Shown piece by piece: positions 5,673 to 12,567 of a stretch of DNA of 28,183 nt. The notes beneath the pieces are model-generated. The model searched no databases, was not told the DNA's origin, and saw nothing but the letters and a program-made list of their open reading frames with translations. Source of the DNA: a virus; the IMG/VR virus record IMGVR_UViG_3300030101_001132, positions 1 through 28,183 of that record; one strand, 5' to 3'. Each line of letters starts with the position of its first letter. The first letter of the stretch is position 1. A program made the position numbers and the translations under genes.

Positions 5673-5863
5673 TGCCTAAATATACTGATAGCCTTATTAC
5701 TGCCATGGTTTTTGTTGCCGAAGAAACAAATGGCTTAGTTATCCACCTAAACGGATTTCAAGATTTAGATCATGCAAATAAATTTGTTAATAAATTAATG
5801 AAGAATAGCGGGATAGAATATACATCCATAAGAGATATATTTGATTTGCCAACTATTCATTAA
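5669..5863 (+). CDS. Small hypothetical protein upstream of large terminase
   Basis: A 64-aa protein, MMPKYTDSLITAMVFVAEETNGLVIHLNGFQDLDHANKFVNKLMKN..., with an alternating strand-helix pattern (AMVFVA strand, GLVIHLNGF strand, helix HANKFVNKLM). It is probably a compact alpha/beta domain. It starts within the stop of the upstream gene (ATG at 5669 or 5672). The ORF is followed by a strong ribosome binding site for a 32-33 aa membrane peptide. I recognise no function; the position just before TerL suggests a packaging-associated accessory. Confidence 0.6.
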   Translation: MMPKYTDSLITAMVFVAEETNGLVIHLNGFQDLDHANKFVNKLMKNSGIEYTSIRDIFDLPTIH

Positions 5864-5879
5864 TGCGGAGGAGAGAATG

Positions 5880-5978
5880 ATGTTAGGAATAATAGATCAC
5901 ATAGAACACTTTTGGAAAGATCATAAAAAAGTGGTTATTGGTGTTGTTGCTGTCATAGTTATTTTAGTTTTAGTTTAA
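5880..5978 (+). CDS. 32-aa single-span membrane peptide
   Basis: A 32-codon ORF from ATG 5880 (ATG 5877 is one codon earlier) to the TAA at 5976-5978. The ribosome binding site GGAGGAG (5867-5873) is among the strongest in the window. The peptide has a polar N-terminal part (GIIDHIEHFWKDHKK) and then one strong transmembrane helix (VVIGVVAVIVILVLV). Its stop overlaps the ATG of TerL in TAATG, so ribosomes may be passed directly to TerL. Such one-span peptides can be holin-like, antiholin-like or regulators of a membrane protein. No lysis gene is adjacent, so I leave the function open. Confidence 0.7.
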   Translation: MLGIIDHIEHFWKDHKKVVIGVVAVIVILVLV

Positions 5979-7255
5979 TGATTGTTAAAATACCTTATAC
6001 GCCTAGACCCTTGCAAGGAGAGCTGCATAAAAAATTAGATCAATATAGATTTGCAGTTTTATCTTGTCATAGAAGATTTGGCAAAAGTGTGGCAATCATA
6101 AATCATTTGATAAAAGCTGCACTAACTAACAAACTTAAAAATCCAAGGTTTGCATACATAGCGCCTACTTATAAACAAGCTAAGTCTATAGCCTGGGATT
6201 ATTTAAAAATGTTTGCTGGAGATATACCAGGTGTTAAGTTTCACGAAACGGAGCTGCGTTGCGACTTGCCGAATGGCAGCAGAATAACACTACTCAGCTC
6301 TGAACAGCCAGACAGCCTAAGAGGTTTATTCTTAGACGGGGTTTGCATAGATGAGGTGGCGCAAATAGATCCGAGGTTATGGAACGAGATAATTAGACCA
6401 GCTATATCCGACAGAAAGGGATTTGCATATTTCATAGGTACGCCAGCTGGTATGGCAAATTTATTTTATGATTTATACCAATACGCTTTAGGAGATGAGG
6501 AATGGTACACCTACACAGCTAAAGCAAGCGAAACAAAAATTATAGATCAAAAAGAATTAGATGCAGCCAAAGCTCAAATGGGAGATACTAAGTATCGGCA
6601 AGAGTTTGAGTGTGATTGGATTGCAAACATTGAGGGATCTGTTTATGGAGATATTATTAGAACCATAGAAGATAGAAACCAGATAACTGCAATGTCATAC
6701 GATCAGAGTTTAGAAGTACATACAGCCTGGGATCTTGGAGTAGACGATAGCACGGCTATAGTTTTTTTTCAGATTTTAGGAAACCAAATTATTGTTATTG
6801 ATTATTACGAAAACAATAGAGAGGGATTACCTCACTATGTAAAAGTAGTAAAAGATAAAGATTATATTTATGGCGAGCATTATGCTCCGCATGATATAGA
6901 AGTTATGGAATTTTCAACGGGTAAGACCAGACAAGAGGTAGCTTATCAATTGGGGATTAGGTTTAGAATTTTACCTAAACTTGCTTTAGAGGATGGTATT
7001 CATAGTTTAAAAATGATATTACCTCGATGTTGGTTTGATGCAGAAAATACAAAACCATTGATAAGCGCTTTGCGTCAATACCATCGAAAGTATAACGAAA
7101 AAATGAAAATGTTTTCGAACAAGCCAGTTAAGGATTGGTCTAGCCACGCTTGCGATGCTGCAAGGTATATGGCAATGTCCATCCAAGATATGCCATCGAA
7201 AATACAACCAAAACAAAAAATGAGTATAAACGAATATTCAATACACGGAGAATGA
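5978..7255 (+). CDS. terL: Terminase large subunit (ATPase and nuclease)
   Basis: A 425-aa DNA-packaging motor. The ATPase part has a Walker A-like CHRRFGKS (30-37), an adenine-binding Q-motif region before it (TPRPLQGEL), Walker B GVCIDE (121-126, catalytic Glu126) and the coupling motif GTPAG (154-158). The nuclease part has WDLGVDDS (Asp252), APHD (Asp305) and SHACDAARY (Asp393), consistent with the RNase H-like fold that cuts concatemers. The length is shorter than T7 gp19 (586 aa) and closer to the Terminase_6 type. It starts one base inside the stop of the membrane peptide. It works with TerS and the portal at the procapsid vertex. Confidence 0.95.
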   Translation: MIVKIPYTPRPLQGELHKKLDQYRFAVLSCHRRFGKSVAIINHLIKAALTNKLKNPRFAYIAPTYKQAKSIAWDYLKMFAGDIPGVKFHETELRCDLPNGSRITLLSSEQPDSLRGLFLDGVCIDEVAQIDPRLWNEIIRPAISDRKGFAYFIGTPAGMANLFYDLYQYALGDEEWYTYTAKASETKIIDQKELDAAKAQMGDTKYRQEFECDWIANIEGSVYGDIIRTIEDRNQITAMSYDQSLEVHTAWDLGVDDSTAIVFFQILGNQIIVIDYYENNREGLPHYVKVVKDKDYIYGEHYAPHDIEVMEFSTGKTRQEVAYQLGIRFRILPKLALEDGIHSLKMILPRCWFDAENTKPLISALRQYHRKYNEKMKMFSNKPVKDWSSHACDAARYMAMSIQDMPSKIQPKQKMSINEYSIHGE

Positions 7256-7256
7256 T

Positions 7257-7484
7257 ATGGGATTTTTAAAACCAAAGATACCAGCTATGCCGCCAATCCC
7301 TCCCGTTCAGCCAGCTCCCGAACCACCAGCGTTTGACGATGCTGCAAGAGCTGAGGAGCAAAGATTAAAGCGAGCAAGAGCCAGAGCAAATCGAACTGGC
7401 AGAAGATCAACAATTTTAACTGGAGCAGATGGCTTAGCAGATGATCCAAGTAAAATAACTAAGAAAACTTTATTAGGAGGATAG
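7257..7484 (+). CDS. TILTG/LLGG small protein, copy 1
   Basis: A 75-aa protein with a Pro-rich N-terminus (PKIPAMPPIPPVQPAPEPP, residues 6-24), a charged helix rich in Arg and Ala, and a C-terminal block GRRSTILTGADGLADD...KKTLLGG (48-75). The same block ends the next gene, so they are tandem paralogues. Small proteins with STILTG and KTLLG ends are common between large terminase and portal in podoviruses; their role is not known to me. The last codons contain AGGAGG (7475-7480), which is the ribosome binding site of the next gene. Confidence 0.75.
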   Translation: MGFLKPKIPAMPPIPPVQPAPEPPAFDDAARAEEQRLKRARARANRTGRRSTILTGADGLADDPSKITKKTLLGG

Positions 7485-7486
7485 TT

Positions 7487-7708
7487 ATGGGTGGAGTAGC
7501 AAGAAAAGTATTACCAAAACCAAAACCGCCAGCGCCAGCGCCAATATATACGCCAAGCGTGCCAGAGGTTTCGCAAGCACAATCTACAGCTGTTGGTAAA
7601 ACAGATATGGCAAGAGGCAAAGGTAGATCTAGCACGATACTTACTGGAGCAAAAGGTTTAGGGGACAACAAGCTAACAACGCAAAAATATACTTTATTAG
7701 GAGGATAG
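7487..7708 (+). CDS. TILTG/LLGG small protein, copy 2
   Basis: A 73-aa paralogue of the preceding gene: Pro-rich N-terminus (PKPKPPAPAPIYTPSVPE), then GRSSTILTGAKGLGD...KYTLLGG at the end. The two share the C-terminal about 27 residues but little before that. AGGAGG at 7699-7704 lies inside the last codons and sits 4 nt before the portal ATG. Candidate roles are portal or head-assembly accessory, based only on position. Confidence 0.75.
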   Translation: MGGVARKVLPKPKPPAPAPIYTPSVPEVSQAQSTAVGKTDMARGKGRSSTILTGAKGLGDNKLTTQKYTLLGG

Positions 7709-9313
7709 ATGGCAATTAACGCAAAAGCCAGATTTGTATTAGATAAATATTCATCTTTGAAAAATCAAAGATCTACATGGGAAAGTCATTGGCAAGATGT
7801 TGCTAATTTCTTTTTACCAAGAAAATCGAATATAACCTTGAAAAGAACACGAGGGGACAAAAGACATGACCAGATATTCGATGGAACGGCTACACACGCT
7901 TTAGAATTGCTCTCAGCCAGTTTAAACGGCATGCTTACTAACGCTATATCTCCATGGTTTGTTTTAAAATATAGATCAGAAATGATGAACCAAAACGATG
8001 AGGCTAAGGAGTGGTTAGAGAGCTGCGCTAAAATAATGTCCCAAGTCTTTCAAAGATCTAATTTTCAGCAAGAAATTTTTGAATTATACCATGAGCTTTT
8101 AACTTTTGGAACTTCTGCAATGTTTATTACAGATGATCCTCAAGATGATCTAAGATTTAAAACAATTCATATCTCAGAAATTTATATTACAGAAAATGAA
8201 AAAGGTATGGTGGATTGTTTAGTTAGAAGATTTCATTTAAGAAACATGAATATCTTAGCGACATATCCAGAGGCTTTATTACCACAAAATATATTAACAA
8301 AAATAAAATCAGATCCATACGGAGAAACAGCTATTATTCACTCAGTACACCCAGCAGAAAGACAAATGGGTTTTGAGAATAATAAAAATATGGATTTTGT
8401 ATCTTGCCATGTCCACGAAGAGAGCGGTGCAATTTTAAGAGAAAGTGGTTTTAAAGAATTTCCTTATGTTGTTCCTAGATATTTAAAATCTAGCAGCAAT
8501 GAAATTTATGGAAGATCTCCAGCAATGAATGCTTTACCAGATGTTAAGATGCTTAACACAATGGTTAAAACTACAATCAAAGCTGCACAAAAACAAATAG
8601 ACCCACCATTGATGGTTCCAGATGACGGATTTATTTTACCAGTTAGAACAATACCTGGTGGATTAAATTTTTATAGAGCTGGTACTAGAGAAAGAATTGA
8701 GCCAATGAATATTGGTGCTAACAATCCAATTGGTATTCAGATGGAAGAACAAAGAAGAAAAGCTATTAGAGAAAATTTCTTTGTAGACCAGTTAATGACT
8801 ATCCAAGGTCAAAACATGACAGCTACAGAAGTTATGCAGCGTACTGAGGAAAAGATGAGATTACTTGGTCCAGTATTAGGTAGACTACAATCTGAATTGT
8901 TGCAGCCATTAATTACAAGATCTTTTAATTTATTATTTAAAAATAAAAAATTTCCACAAGCGCCAGATGTTATTGGCGAGCAAGATATAGAAATAGAATA
9001 TGTATCTCCGCTTGCAAAAGCTCAAAAGACACAAGAGCTTTCATCAATAATGAGAGGTATAGAAATTTTTGGTTCTTTGCAAAATGTTGCTCCAGTATTT
9101 GATTACTTAGATATTGATGGTTTAGTCGATCATGTAAAAGATGTATTAGGCTTGCCAGCTAAAATTATGAGATCTACTGCCGAGGTAAATGAGATGAAAG
9201 AGCAAAAACAACAAGAGCAAATACAGCAAGCTGAATTACAACAAGCTCAGCAAGTAGCTGAAAGCGCTGGTAAGATTGCTCCAGCTCTAAAGGCGGGTAT
9301 GCTAAGTGAATGA
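7709..9313 (+). CDS. Portal (head-tail connector) protein, T7 gp8-like
   Basis: A 534-aa protein, nearly the length of the T7 gp8 connector (536 aa). Family hallmarks: the N-terminal SSLKNQRSTWESHWQDVANFFLP, the GTSAMFIT strand, the EIYGRSPAMNALPDVKMLNTM segment with AAQKQIDPPLMVP, and MTATEVMQRTEEKM followed by GPVLGRLQSELLQPL, all typical of head-to-tail connecting proteins. The C-terminal 55 residues are Gln-rich and probably helical, as in the connector crown. It forms the dodecameric ring through which TerL pumps DNA and to which tail tubular A docks. It overlaps the next gene by 8 nt. Confidence 0.93.
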   Translation: MAINAKARFVLDKYSSLKNQRSTWESHWQDVANFFLPRKSNITLKRTRGDKRHDQIFDGTATHALELLSASLNGMLTNAISPWFVLKYRSEMMNQNDEAKEWLESCAKIMSQVFQRSNFQQEIFELYHELLTFGTSAMFITDDPQDDLRFKTIHISEIYITENEKGMVDCLVRRFHLRNMNILATYPEALLPQNILTKIKSDPYGETAIIHSVHPAERQMGFENNKNMDFVSCHVHEESGAILRESGFKEFPYVVPRYLKSSSNEIYGRSPAMNALPDVKMLNTMVKTTIKAAQKQIDPPLMVPDDGFILPVRTIPGGLNFYRAGTRERIEPMNIGANNPIGIQMEEQRRKAIRENFFVDQLMTIQGQNMTATEVMQRTEEKMRLLGPVLGRLQSELLQPLITRSFNLLFKNKKFPQAPDVIGEQDIEIEYVSPLAKAQKTQELSSIMRGIEIFGSLQNVAPVFDYLDIDGLVDHVKDVLGLPAKIMRSTAEVNEMKEQKQQEQIQQAELQQAQQVAESAGKIAPALKAGMLSE

Positions 9314-9518
9314 GAAAGATATTAAACAATTAGTCATAGACTACAAAACGACTTTTGGATCAGAGAGCGGTCAAAGAGTGCTTGATGATCTTAAAAAGAG
9401 ATGCAGCTTTGAAACTACAACCTTTATAAAAGGCGATAGCCACGAAAGCGCATTTTTAGAGGGACAACGATCAATGGTCTTGTTCTTAAATAATATGCTA
9501 AACAAAAAGGAGAAATAA
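9306..9518 (+). CDS. Bbp19-like small phage protein
   Basis: A 70-aa protein with a GTG start inside the portal stop region. The pattern YKTTFGSESGQRVLDDLKKRCSFETTTF...GDSHESAFLEGQRSMVLFLNNML matches the Bbp19-like phage domain (a YxxxFxxxxGxxVLxDL start and a FxxGQRxVxxxI helix). Family members are found next to portal or scaffold genes in podoviruses; function not established. AAGGCGGG upstream (9290-9297) may act as its ribosome binding site. Confidence 0.75.
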   Translation: MNEKDIKQLVIDYKTTFGSESGQRVLDDLKKRCSFETTTFIKGDSHESAFLEGQRSMVLFLNNMLNKKEK

Positions 9519-9520
9519 TA

Positions 9521-10375
9521 ATGTCTAGCGAAAATCAAGAGGTAGCAACACCAGCAGCTCCAGAAACAACTGAGCAGAATGCGGTATTGTCTGGAGATCC
9601 TACAACAAAAACTCCAAATGAAAATGTTGATTGGAAAGCAAATCTTTCTGATGAACTTAAAGCAGATAAGTCTTTAGAAAATATTAAAGACATTGAAAGC
9701 CTGGCAAAAAGTTTTGTCCACGCACAAAAGTTAGTGGGTGCAGATAAAATTCCAGTACCAAATAAATATGCAACAGAAAAAGATTGGGATGCTGTTTATG
9801 AAAAATTAGGTAGACCAAAAAATTCTGAGGGATATAAATTTGACTTGCCAGAAGATCAAAATGTAAATCAAGAGGCATTAAAAACTTTTGCAGATCATGC
9901 ACACAAATTAGGATTACTTCCTAATCAAGCAGATGGTGTTGTAAAATTTTATAATGAGATGATTTCTAAAGAGTTATCAGACGCAGATCAAATAGCTCTT
10001 GCACAAAGAACAAAAGCTGAAACCGAACTTAAAACAGAGTGGGGTCAAGCATTTAATCAAAAAGTGCAAGCTGCAAATAATATTGTATCTGAAATTTTCC
10101 CAGAGGGATTTATGAATACTAACTTAGCAGACGGAACAAAACTTGGAGATCATCCAGCTGTTATAAAAGCATTCGCAACTCTTGCTGATAAAATGGGAGA
10201 AGATAAAATTGTGCAAGCCGATGGACCAGCTTATTTAACACCTAAGCAAATAGAAAAAGAAATTGCTAGTATTACAGCTGATCCTAAATCTGCGTATTGG
10301 GATAAAAACCATCCTAATCATGCAGCAGCAGTACAAGAAGTTTTGGAATTACGAGAAAAGAAAGCTGTTGAATAA
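9521..10375 (+). CDS. Scaffolding / capsid assembly protein
   Basis: A 284-aa acidic protein between portal and major capsid, the usual scaffold slot; T7 gp9 is 307 aa. It has an unstructured Ala/Pro/Thr-rich N-terminus (1-35). Then VDWKANLSDELKADKSLENIKDIESLAKSFVHAQKLVG (about 36-74) and IPVPNKYATEKDWDAVYEKLGRPKNSEGY follow, the blocks that mark podoviral capsid assembly proteins. Long helices (about 110-180) and a short charged C-terminus follow; the C-terminus probably contacts the capsid. It would direct procapsid assembly and leave before or during packaging. Confidence 0.88.
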   Translation: MSSENQEVATPAAPETTEQNAVLSGDPTTKTPNENVDWKANLSDELKADKSLENIKDIESLAKSFVHAQKLVGADKIPVPNKYATEKDWDAVYEKLGRPKNSEGYKFDLPEDQNVNQEALKTFADHAHKLGLLPNQADGVVKFYNEMISKELSDADQIALAQRTKAETELKTEWGQAFNQKVQAANNIVSEIFPEGFMNTNLADGTKLGDHPAVIKAFATLADKMGEDKIVQADGPAYLTPKQIEKEIASITADPKSAYWDKNHPNHAAAVQEVLELREKKAVE

Positions 10376-10386
10376 GTAATTTTTTT

Positions 10387-10415
10387 TTGTTAATTCTAAA
10401 AATGATTTGGATAAT
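10387..10415 (+). promoter_or_regulatory. Sigma70-like promoter for major capsid gene
   Basis: TTGTTA (10387-10392), a 17-nt spacer, and GATAAT (10410-10415) match 4/6 and 5/6 of the sigma70 consensus. Transcription would start near 10422, giving about a 113-nt leader before the capsid ATG. A separate capsid promoter followed by a terminator after the gene (11432) fits a high-copy product. Confidence 0.6.
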
Positions 10416-10421
10416 CGAAAG

Positions 10422-10534
10422 ACCCAAATTGACACCAAGAAAGATTGGGATCCAGGAGATCTAAAATCGAGGAGCGACCCGCAAGGATAATCATCCGATT
10501 TAACATTAACAACAACTAATAAGGAGGGTGGATT
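10422..10534 (+). promoter_or_regulatory. Structured 5' leader of capsid mRNA
   Basis: The leader contains several possible stems: CCCAA (about 10423) with TTGGG (about 10447), and AAATCG with CGATTT enclosing about 26 nt that include GGAT-AATC-ATCC and a GC-rich GCGACCCGC. It ends in AAGGAGG (10521-10527), 7 nt before the ATG, the best ribosome binding site for an abundant protein in the window. GATAATC occurs twice. No known riboswitch family is recognised. Confidence 0.4.
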
Positions 10535-11407
10535 ATGTCTACTCAAATTACTACAGCATTTGTAGAGCAATACTCTGCGAATGTATCTATGCTTTCTCAA
10601 CAAATGGGGAGTAAGCTAAGAGGAGCTGTTGATGTGGAAACTATCAGAGGGAAAAATGCGTTCTTCGATCAAATCGGAGCAACTGCAGCTGTGGCAAGAA
10701 CAACAAGACACGGCAACACACCTCAAGTGAACACACCACACTCAAGAAGAAGAGTTAGCCTTTCAGACTTTGAATGGGCTGACTTAATAGATGATCTTGA
10801 CAAGGTAAGAATGCTTGTTGATCCAACTAGCTCATACGCTAAAGCGGCTGCTGCAGCTATGAACAGAACGATTGACGATCAGATTATTGCTGCGTTAGGA
10901 GGAGCTGCTGATACTGGCGTTGCTGGTGCAACATCTGTAGCTTTACCAAGCTCATCTAAATTCTCAACTGCACAACAAACAGATGGTTTAACAATTGCTA
11001 AGTTATTAGAAACTAAGTTTTTCTTTGACAATGGTAGTGTAGACCCGTCTTTAAAAAGATACTTTGTTTGTGGTCCAAAACAGATCCAAGATCTATTAAA
11101 TACTACAGAAGTTAAATCTGCAGATTTCAATACGATCAGAGCTTTAGCTCAAGGAGAGATCAATTCGTTTTTAGGTTTCGAATTTATCATGTCTACAAGA
11201 CTTGATTTCGATAATACTAATACGGATGACAGATTATGTTTTGGTTTTACTGAAGATGCAATCAAGTTAGCGATTGGTGCTGATGTAAAAGCTAAAATCA
11301 CAGAGAGAGATGACAAATCTTACGCAACTCAAGTGTACTACTCTATGGCAATAGGTGCTACTAGAATGGAAGAGGCAAAAGTCTTTCAAGTACCTTGCGA
11401 TGAGTAA
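10535..11407 (+). CDS. Major capsid protein (Phage_capsid_2-like)
   Basis: A 290-aa protein in the capsid slot after scaffold, somewhat shorter than T7 gp10A (345 aa). Typical family features: the N-terminal TTAFVEQYSANVSMLSQQMGSKLRGAV, the DQIGATAAVARTTRHGNTP loop, SRRRVSLSDFEWADLIDDLDKVRMLVDPTSSYAKAAAAAMNRTIDDQII (the spine helix and P-loop region), and the ending DDKSYATQVYYSMAIGATRMEEAKVFQVPC. This is an HK97-fold capsid subunit. It is flanked by its own promoter and a terminator, predicting separate high expression. No frameshift-extended minor form is evident. Confidence 0.92.
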   Translation: MSTQITTAFVEQYSANVSMLSQQMGSKLRGAVDVETIRGKNAFFDQIGATAAVARTTRHGNTPQVNTPHSRRRVSLSDFEWADLIDDLDKVRMLVDPTSSYAKAAAAAMNRTIDDQIIAALGGAADTGVAGATSVALPSSSKFSTAQQTDGLTIAKLLETKFFFDNGSVDPSLKRYFVCGPKQIQDLLNTTEVKSADFNTIRALAQGEINSFLGFEFIMSTRLDFDNTNTDDRLCFGFTEDAIKLAIGADVKAKITERDDKSYATQVYYSMAIGATRMEEAKVFQVPCDE

Positions 11408-11409
11408 TA

Positions 11410-11427
11410 ATTGATAGTAATATCAAT
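11410..11427 (+). other. Hairpin directly after capsid stop
   Basis: ATTGATA and TATCAAT form a perfect 7-bp stem with a GTAA loop, starting 3 nt after the capsid stop. There is no T-run, so it probably works as an mRNA 3'-end stabiliser together with the terminator 4 nt downstream. Confidence 0.5.
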
Positions 11428-11431
11428 TCTT

Positions 11432-11459
11432 AGGGAGGCGGGAAACTGCCTCCCTTTTT
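11432..11459 (+). terminator. Rho-independent terminator after capsid gene
   Basis: AGGGAGGC (11432-11439) pairs perfectly with GCCTCCCT (11448-11455) around an 8-nt loop and is followed by a T-run (11455-11459). The T-run is short, so partial read-through into the tail genes is likely; no strong promoter was seen after it. Confidence 0.85.
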
Positions 11460-11479
11460 AAACAACAATGGAGGATCTT

Positions 11480-11566
11480 ATGCCAGGAGGCAAAGGAACA
11501 TACGGGTCTAAAAAAGGTAGACCACCAAAAAAACCAAAAATGTCAAAAAAGAAAAAGAGGAAATAA
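11480..11566 (+). CDS. Basic microprotein 1 (MPGGKGTYGSK type)
   Basis: A 28-aa protein beginning MPGGKGTYGSKKGRPPKK, a start I recall from many phage microproteins, and ending in SKKKKRK. GGAGG at 11470-11474 gives a 5-nt spacing to this ATG; an in-frame ATG at 11468 is less favoured. About half the residues are Lys or Arg. The stop shares a base with the next ATG. Likely a DNA- or virion-associated peptide, unproven. Confidence 0.75.
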   Translation: MPGGKGTYGSKKGRPPKKPKMSKKKKRK

Positions 11567-11673
11567 TGAAAAGATTATCTCCTAAACAAAAGAAAATTGC
11601 ACGAGTAGCAAAACCAAAAAATAAAATTACTGGTGCAGATTTTAAAAAACTAAGAAAAAAAAGAAGAGTTTAG
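11566..11673 (+). CDS. Basic microprotein 2
   Basis: A 35-aa protein, MKRLSPKQKKIARVAKP...ITGADFKKLRKKRRV. The K-ITGADFKKLR motif recurs in phage small proteins. It starts one base inside the previous stop (TAATG), so it is coupled to microprotein 1. Strongly basic, with one predicted helix at the C-terminus. No function is known to me. Confidence 0.7.
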   Translation: MKRLSPKQKKIARVAKPKNKITGADFKKLRKKRRV

Positions 11674-11677
11674 TATT

Positions 11678-11833
11678 ATGATGAAATTGACAAAAAGACA
11701 GAAAGCAGCTCTTTCCCGTCATAAAAAACATCATACTGCTAAGCACATGGCATCTATGAAAAAACTTATGTCTGAAAAAGGCATGAGTTTTTCTGAAAGC
11801 CATAAAATCACAATGAAGAAAGTAGGAGTGTAA
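11678..11833 (+). CDS. Basic microprotein 3, His/Met-rich
   Basis: A 51-aa protein (ATG 11678 or 11681) with MKLTKRQKAALSRHKKHHTAKHM, then MASMKKLMSEKGMSFSESHKITMKKVGV. The KLTKRQKAAL-xxH and FSESHKITMKKVG patterns resemble other phage microproteins. It has six His and eight Met, unlike its neighbours. Probably helical and nucleic-acid binding. Position between capsid and tail genes is conserved with the other three microproteins here. Confidence 0.7.
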   Translation: MMKLTKRQKAALSRHKKHHTAKHMASMKKLMSEKGMSFSESHKITMKKVGV

Positions 11834-11980
11834 ATGCCAAGAAAAAGAAGAGGCTTATACGCAAATATAAATGCAAGGAAAAGAAAAGGTATCTCAAGAC
11901 CAAAATCTAAGAGTACAATTTCAGCAAAAGCATATAGAAATATGCAAGCTGGTTTTCCTAAAAAAAAGAAAAGAAAATAA
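11834..11980 (+). CDS. Basic microprotein 4 (ANINARKRxGxSR type)
   Basis: A 48-aa protein, MPRKRRGLYANINARKRKG..., continuing SRPKSKSTISAKAYRNMQAGFP and a KKKKRK tail. The LYANINARK...SRPKSKSTIS...AGFP pattern is one I recall as widespread in phages. It starts directly after the stop of microprotein 3 (TAAATG). Only 3 nt separate it from tail tubular A. Probably DNA- or virion-bound; role unproven. Confidence 0.75.
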   Translation: MPRKRRGLYANINARKRKGISRPKSKSTISAKAYRNMQAGFPKKKKRK

Positions 11981-11983
11981 ACC

Positions 11984-12565
11984 ATGGCTAGTGTTGTTCA
12001 AATTTGCAATTCTGCATTAAATCAGCTGGGAGCTGCGTCTATTACTGCGCTTACTGATAATTCAAAAAATGCAAGATTATGCAACGCTAGATATGAAACT
12101 ATTAGGGATGCGGTATATAGAAGTCATCCTTGGAATTGCTTAATGAAAAAACAGCAATTGGCTCAAGATACCGCAACACCCGTATATGGTTTTAAGTTTC
12201 AATTTACTTTACCAAGTGATTGTTTAAGATTAATTCACATTGACGCTTACAACACAGATCACAAAGTAGAGGGAAGAAAAATTTTATGCAACGAAAGTAC
12301 AATTAAAATTACTTATGTTGCACAAATAACAGATCCAAACGAGTTAGATGTATTAACAAGAGAAACTATATCAGCTGGATTAGCAGCAGATCTTGCTTAC
12401 GCTATAACAGCTAATTTACAAGTTTCTAAATTGATGCAAGAAAAATATCAATTTAAGTTATCTGAGGCTAGACATACAGACGCTAGCGAGGGATATAATG
12501 TTGATCCAAATAACGGACAAGTCGATCAAATCTTAACAGAAGATTTTTTAAATAGTAGATTATAA
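11984..12565 (+). CDS. Tail tubular protein A, T7 gp11-like
   Basis: A 193-aa protein, close to T7 gp11 (196 aa). Typical start VVQICNSALNQLGAASITALTDNSKNARLCNARYETIRDAVYRSHPWNC, followed by FKFQFTLPSDCLRLIHI, then TYVAQITDPNELDVLTRETISAGLAADLAYAITAN, the conserved C-terminal helix block. It forms the dodecameric adaptor between portal and nozzle. It starts 3 nt after the last microprotein and ends 2 nt before tail tubular B. Confidence 0.92.
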   Translation: MASVVQICNSALNQLGAASITALTDNSKNARLCNARYETIRDAVYRSHPWNCLMKKQQLAQDTATPVYGFKFQFTLPSDCLRLIHIDAYNTDHKVEGRKILCNESTIKITYVAQITDPNELDVLTRETISAGLAADLAYAITANLQVSKLMQEKYQFKLSEARHTDASEGYNVDPNNGQVDQILTEDFLNSRL

Positions 12566-12567
12566 TT

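Noticed and set aside
11731-11985. Minus-strand 84-aa ORF over the microprotein cassette
   Set aside because: It is antisense to two basic microproteins (Lys codons give Phe/Leu in reverse), with no ribosome binding site or family resemblance.
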